Positions 13,968 to 14,440 of a stretch of 14,440 nucleotides of DNA are shown here, one piece after another (position 1 is the first letter of the stretch; every line of letters begins with the position of its first letter). The notes below the pieces were generated by a model. It did not search any database and was not told the origin of the DNA. It was given only the letters and a program-made list of their open reading frames with translations. This DNA comes from Pseudomonadales bacterium (GTDB taxonomy: Bacteria; Pseudomonadota; Gammaproteobacteria; Pseudomonadales; UBA7239). A program made the translations under genes and the position numbers. Location: contig JAGRJA010000204.1 in NCBI GenBank assembly GCA_020443005.1, positions 1 through 14,440 of the forward strand, read 5' to 3'.

Positions 13968-14438
13968 CTAGAGCTGCTTCATCAGGCTAACCATTTCCAG
14001 CGCGGAAGCAGCGGCCTCTGCCCCCTTATTGCCGGCCTTGGTGCCGGAGCGCTCTATTGCCTGCTCAATACTGTCCACTGTCAGAACGCCAAAAGAAACA
14101 GGAATGGCCGCATTCAGGCTGACCTGGCTCAGGCCTTTCACACACTCACCGGCAACATATTCAAAATGTGGCGTACCGCCGCGAATAACAGCGCCCAAAG
14201 CAATGAGGGCATCATAATTGTTCTGATTGGCAAGCCGTTGCGCAACAACCGGTATTTCGAAAGCACCGGGCACACGGACAATCGTAATCTGTTTTTCCAT
14301 CACACCGTGACGGCGCAGGGTATCCAGAGCGCCTTCAAGGAGGCTTTCAACAACAAAACTGTTCCAGCGAGCGACGATAATCGCGTATTGCCCGCTTGTT
14401 GGCTTGAAGTCACCTTCAATGGTCTTGATCGTAGACAT
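13968..14438 (-). CDS. ribH: 6,7-dimethyl-8-ribityllumazine synthase
   Basis: Penultimate enzyme of riboflavin synthesis, joining 5-amino-6-ribitylaminouracil with 3,4-dihydroxybutanone 4-phosphate. The 156 residues contain RVPGAFEIP at 55-63, LGAVIRGGTPHFEYVAGE at about 81-98 with the catalytic histidine, and PVSFGVLTVDSIEQAIERSGTKAGNKGAEAA near 112-142. It is complete: the ATG at 14438 is 2 nt inside the right edge, so its ribosome site is not visible. ribH-nusB order is typical; upstream rib genes and any FMN riboswitch would be outside the window. Confidence 0.97.
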   Translation of the reverse strand: MSTIKTIEGDFKPTSGQYAIIVARWNSFVVESLLEGALDTLRRHGVMEKQITIVRVPGAFEIPVVAQRLANQNNYDALIALGAVIRGGTPHFEYVAGECVKGLSQVSLNAAIPVSFGVLTVDSIEQAIERSGTKAGNKGAEAAASALEMVSLMKQL

Positions 14439-14440
14439 AA

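Overview
The window looks like chromosomal DNA of a free-living gammaproteobacterium. The evidence is the arrangement ygfB / TIGR02449-zapA / 6S RNA / ygfA, next to ilvA and rpiA, together with the ribH-nusB-thiL-pgpA block. Protein similarity is closest to the Pseudomonas and marine gammaproteobacterial versions I remember. No species can be named from the sequence alone. There are no tRNA or rRNA genes, insertion sequences, CRISPR arrays or prophage genes.

Left part (1-5434): pepP (cut by the window edge) and ygfB run leftward with overlapping ends. A good sigma70 promoter then drives a short coiled-coil protein (TIGR02449 type) and the cell-division factor zapA rightward. The 6S RNA gene (ssrS) follows, with ygfA starting just after its 3' end. 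ilvA runs leftward, and rpiA runs rightward from a clear promoter.

Middle part (about 5435-9510): this is the accessory and most interesting region. It holds a B12-binding-type radical SAM enzyme, then a separate short transcription unit, then a LuxR-family quorum-sensing regulator on the opposite strand with no luxI beside it, then a repeat-rich hypothetical protein. The short unit has a 20-bp lux-box palindrome, a -10 element at the expected distance, an 18-codon reading frame whose ATG lies almost on the predicted transcription start, and a strong intrinsic terminator. It starts right after the radical SAM terminator. My reading is that the LuxR solo switches on this roughly 125-nt RNA or micro-peptide. 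What the product does is unknown; a peptide substrate for the radical SAM enzyme and a small regulatory RNA are the two main possibilities.

Right part (9510-14440): bluB, which makes the lower ligand of vitamin B12, points rightward and converges on a leftward operon ribH-nusB-thiL-pgpA-sulfatase. The first four genes are a familiar housekeeping group (riboflavin, transcription antitermination, thiamine diphosphate, phosphatidylglycerol). The last, an exported sulfatase joined to pgpA by an ATGA overlap, is an unusual addition with an odd N-terminus containing two DNA hairpins and an altered active-site motif.
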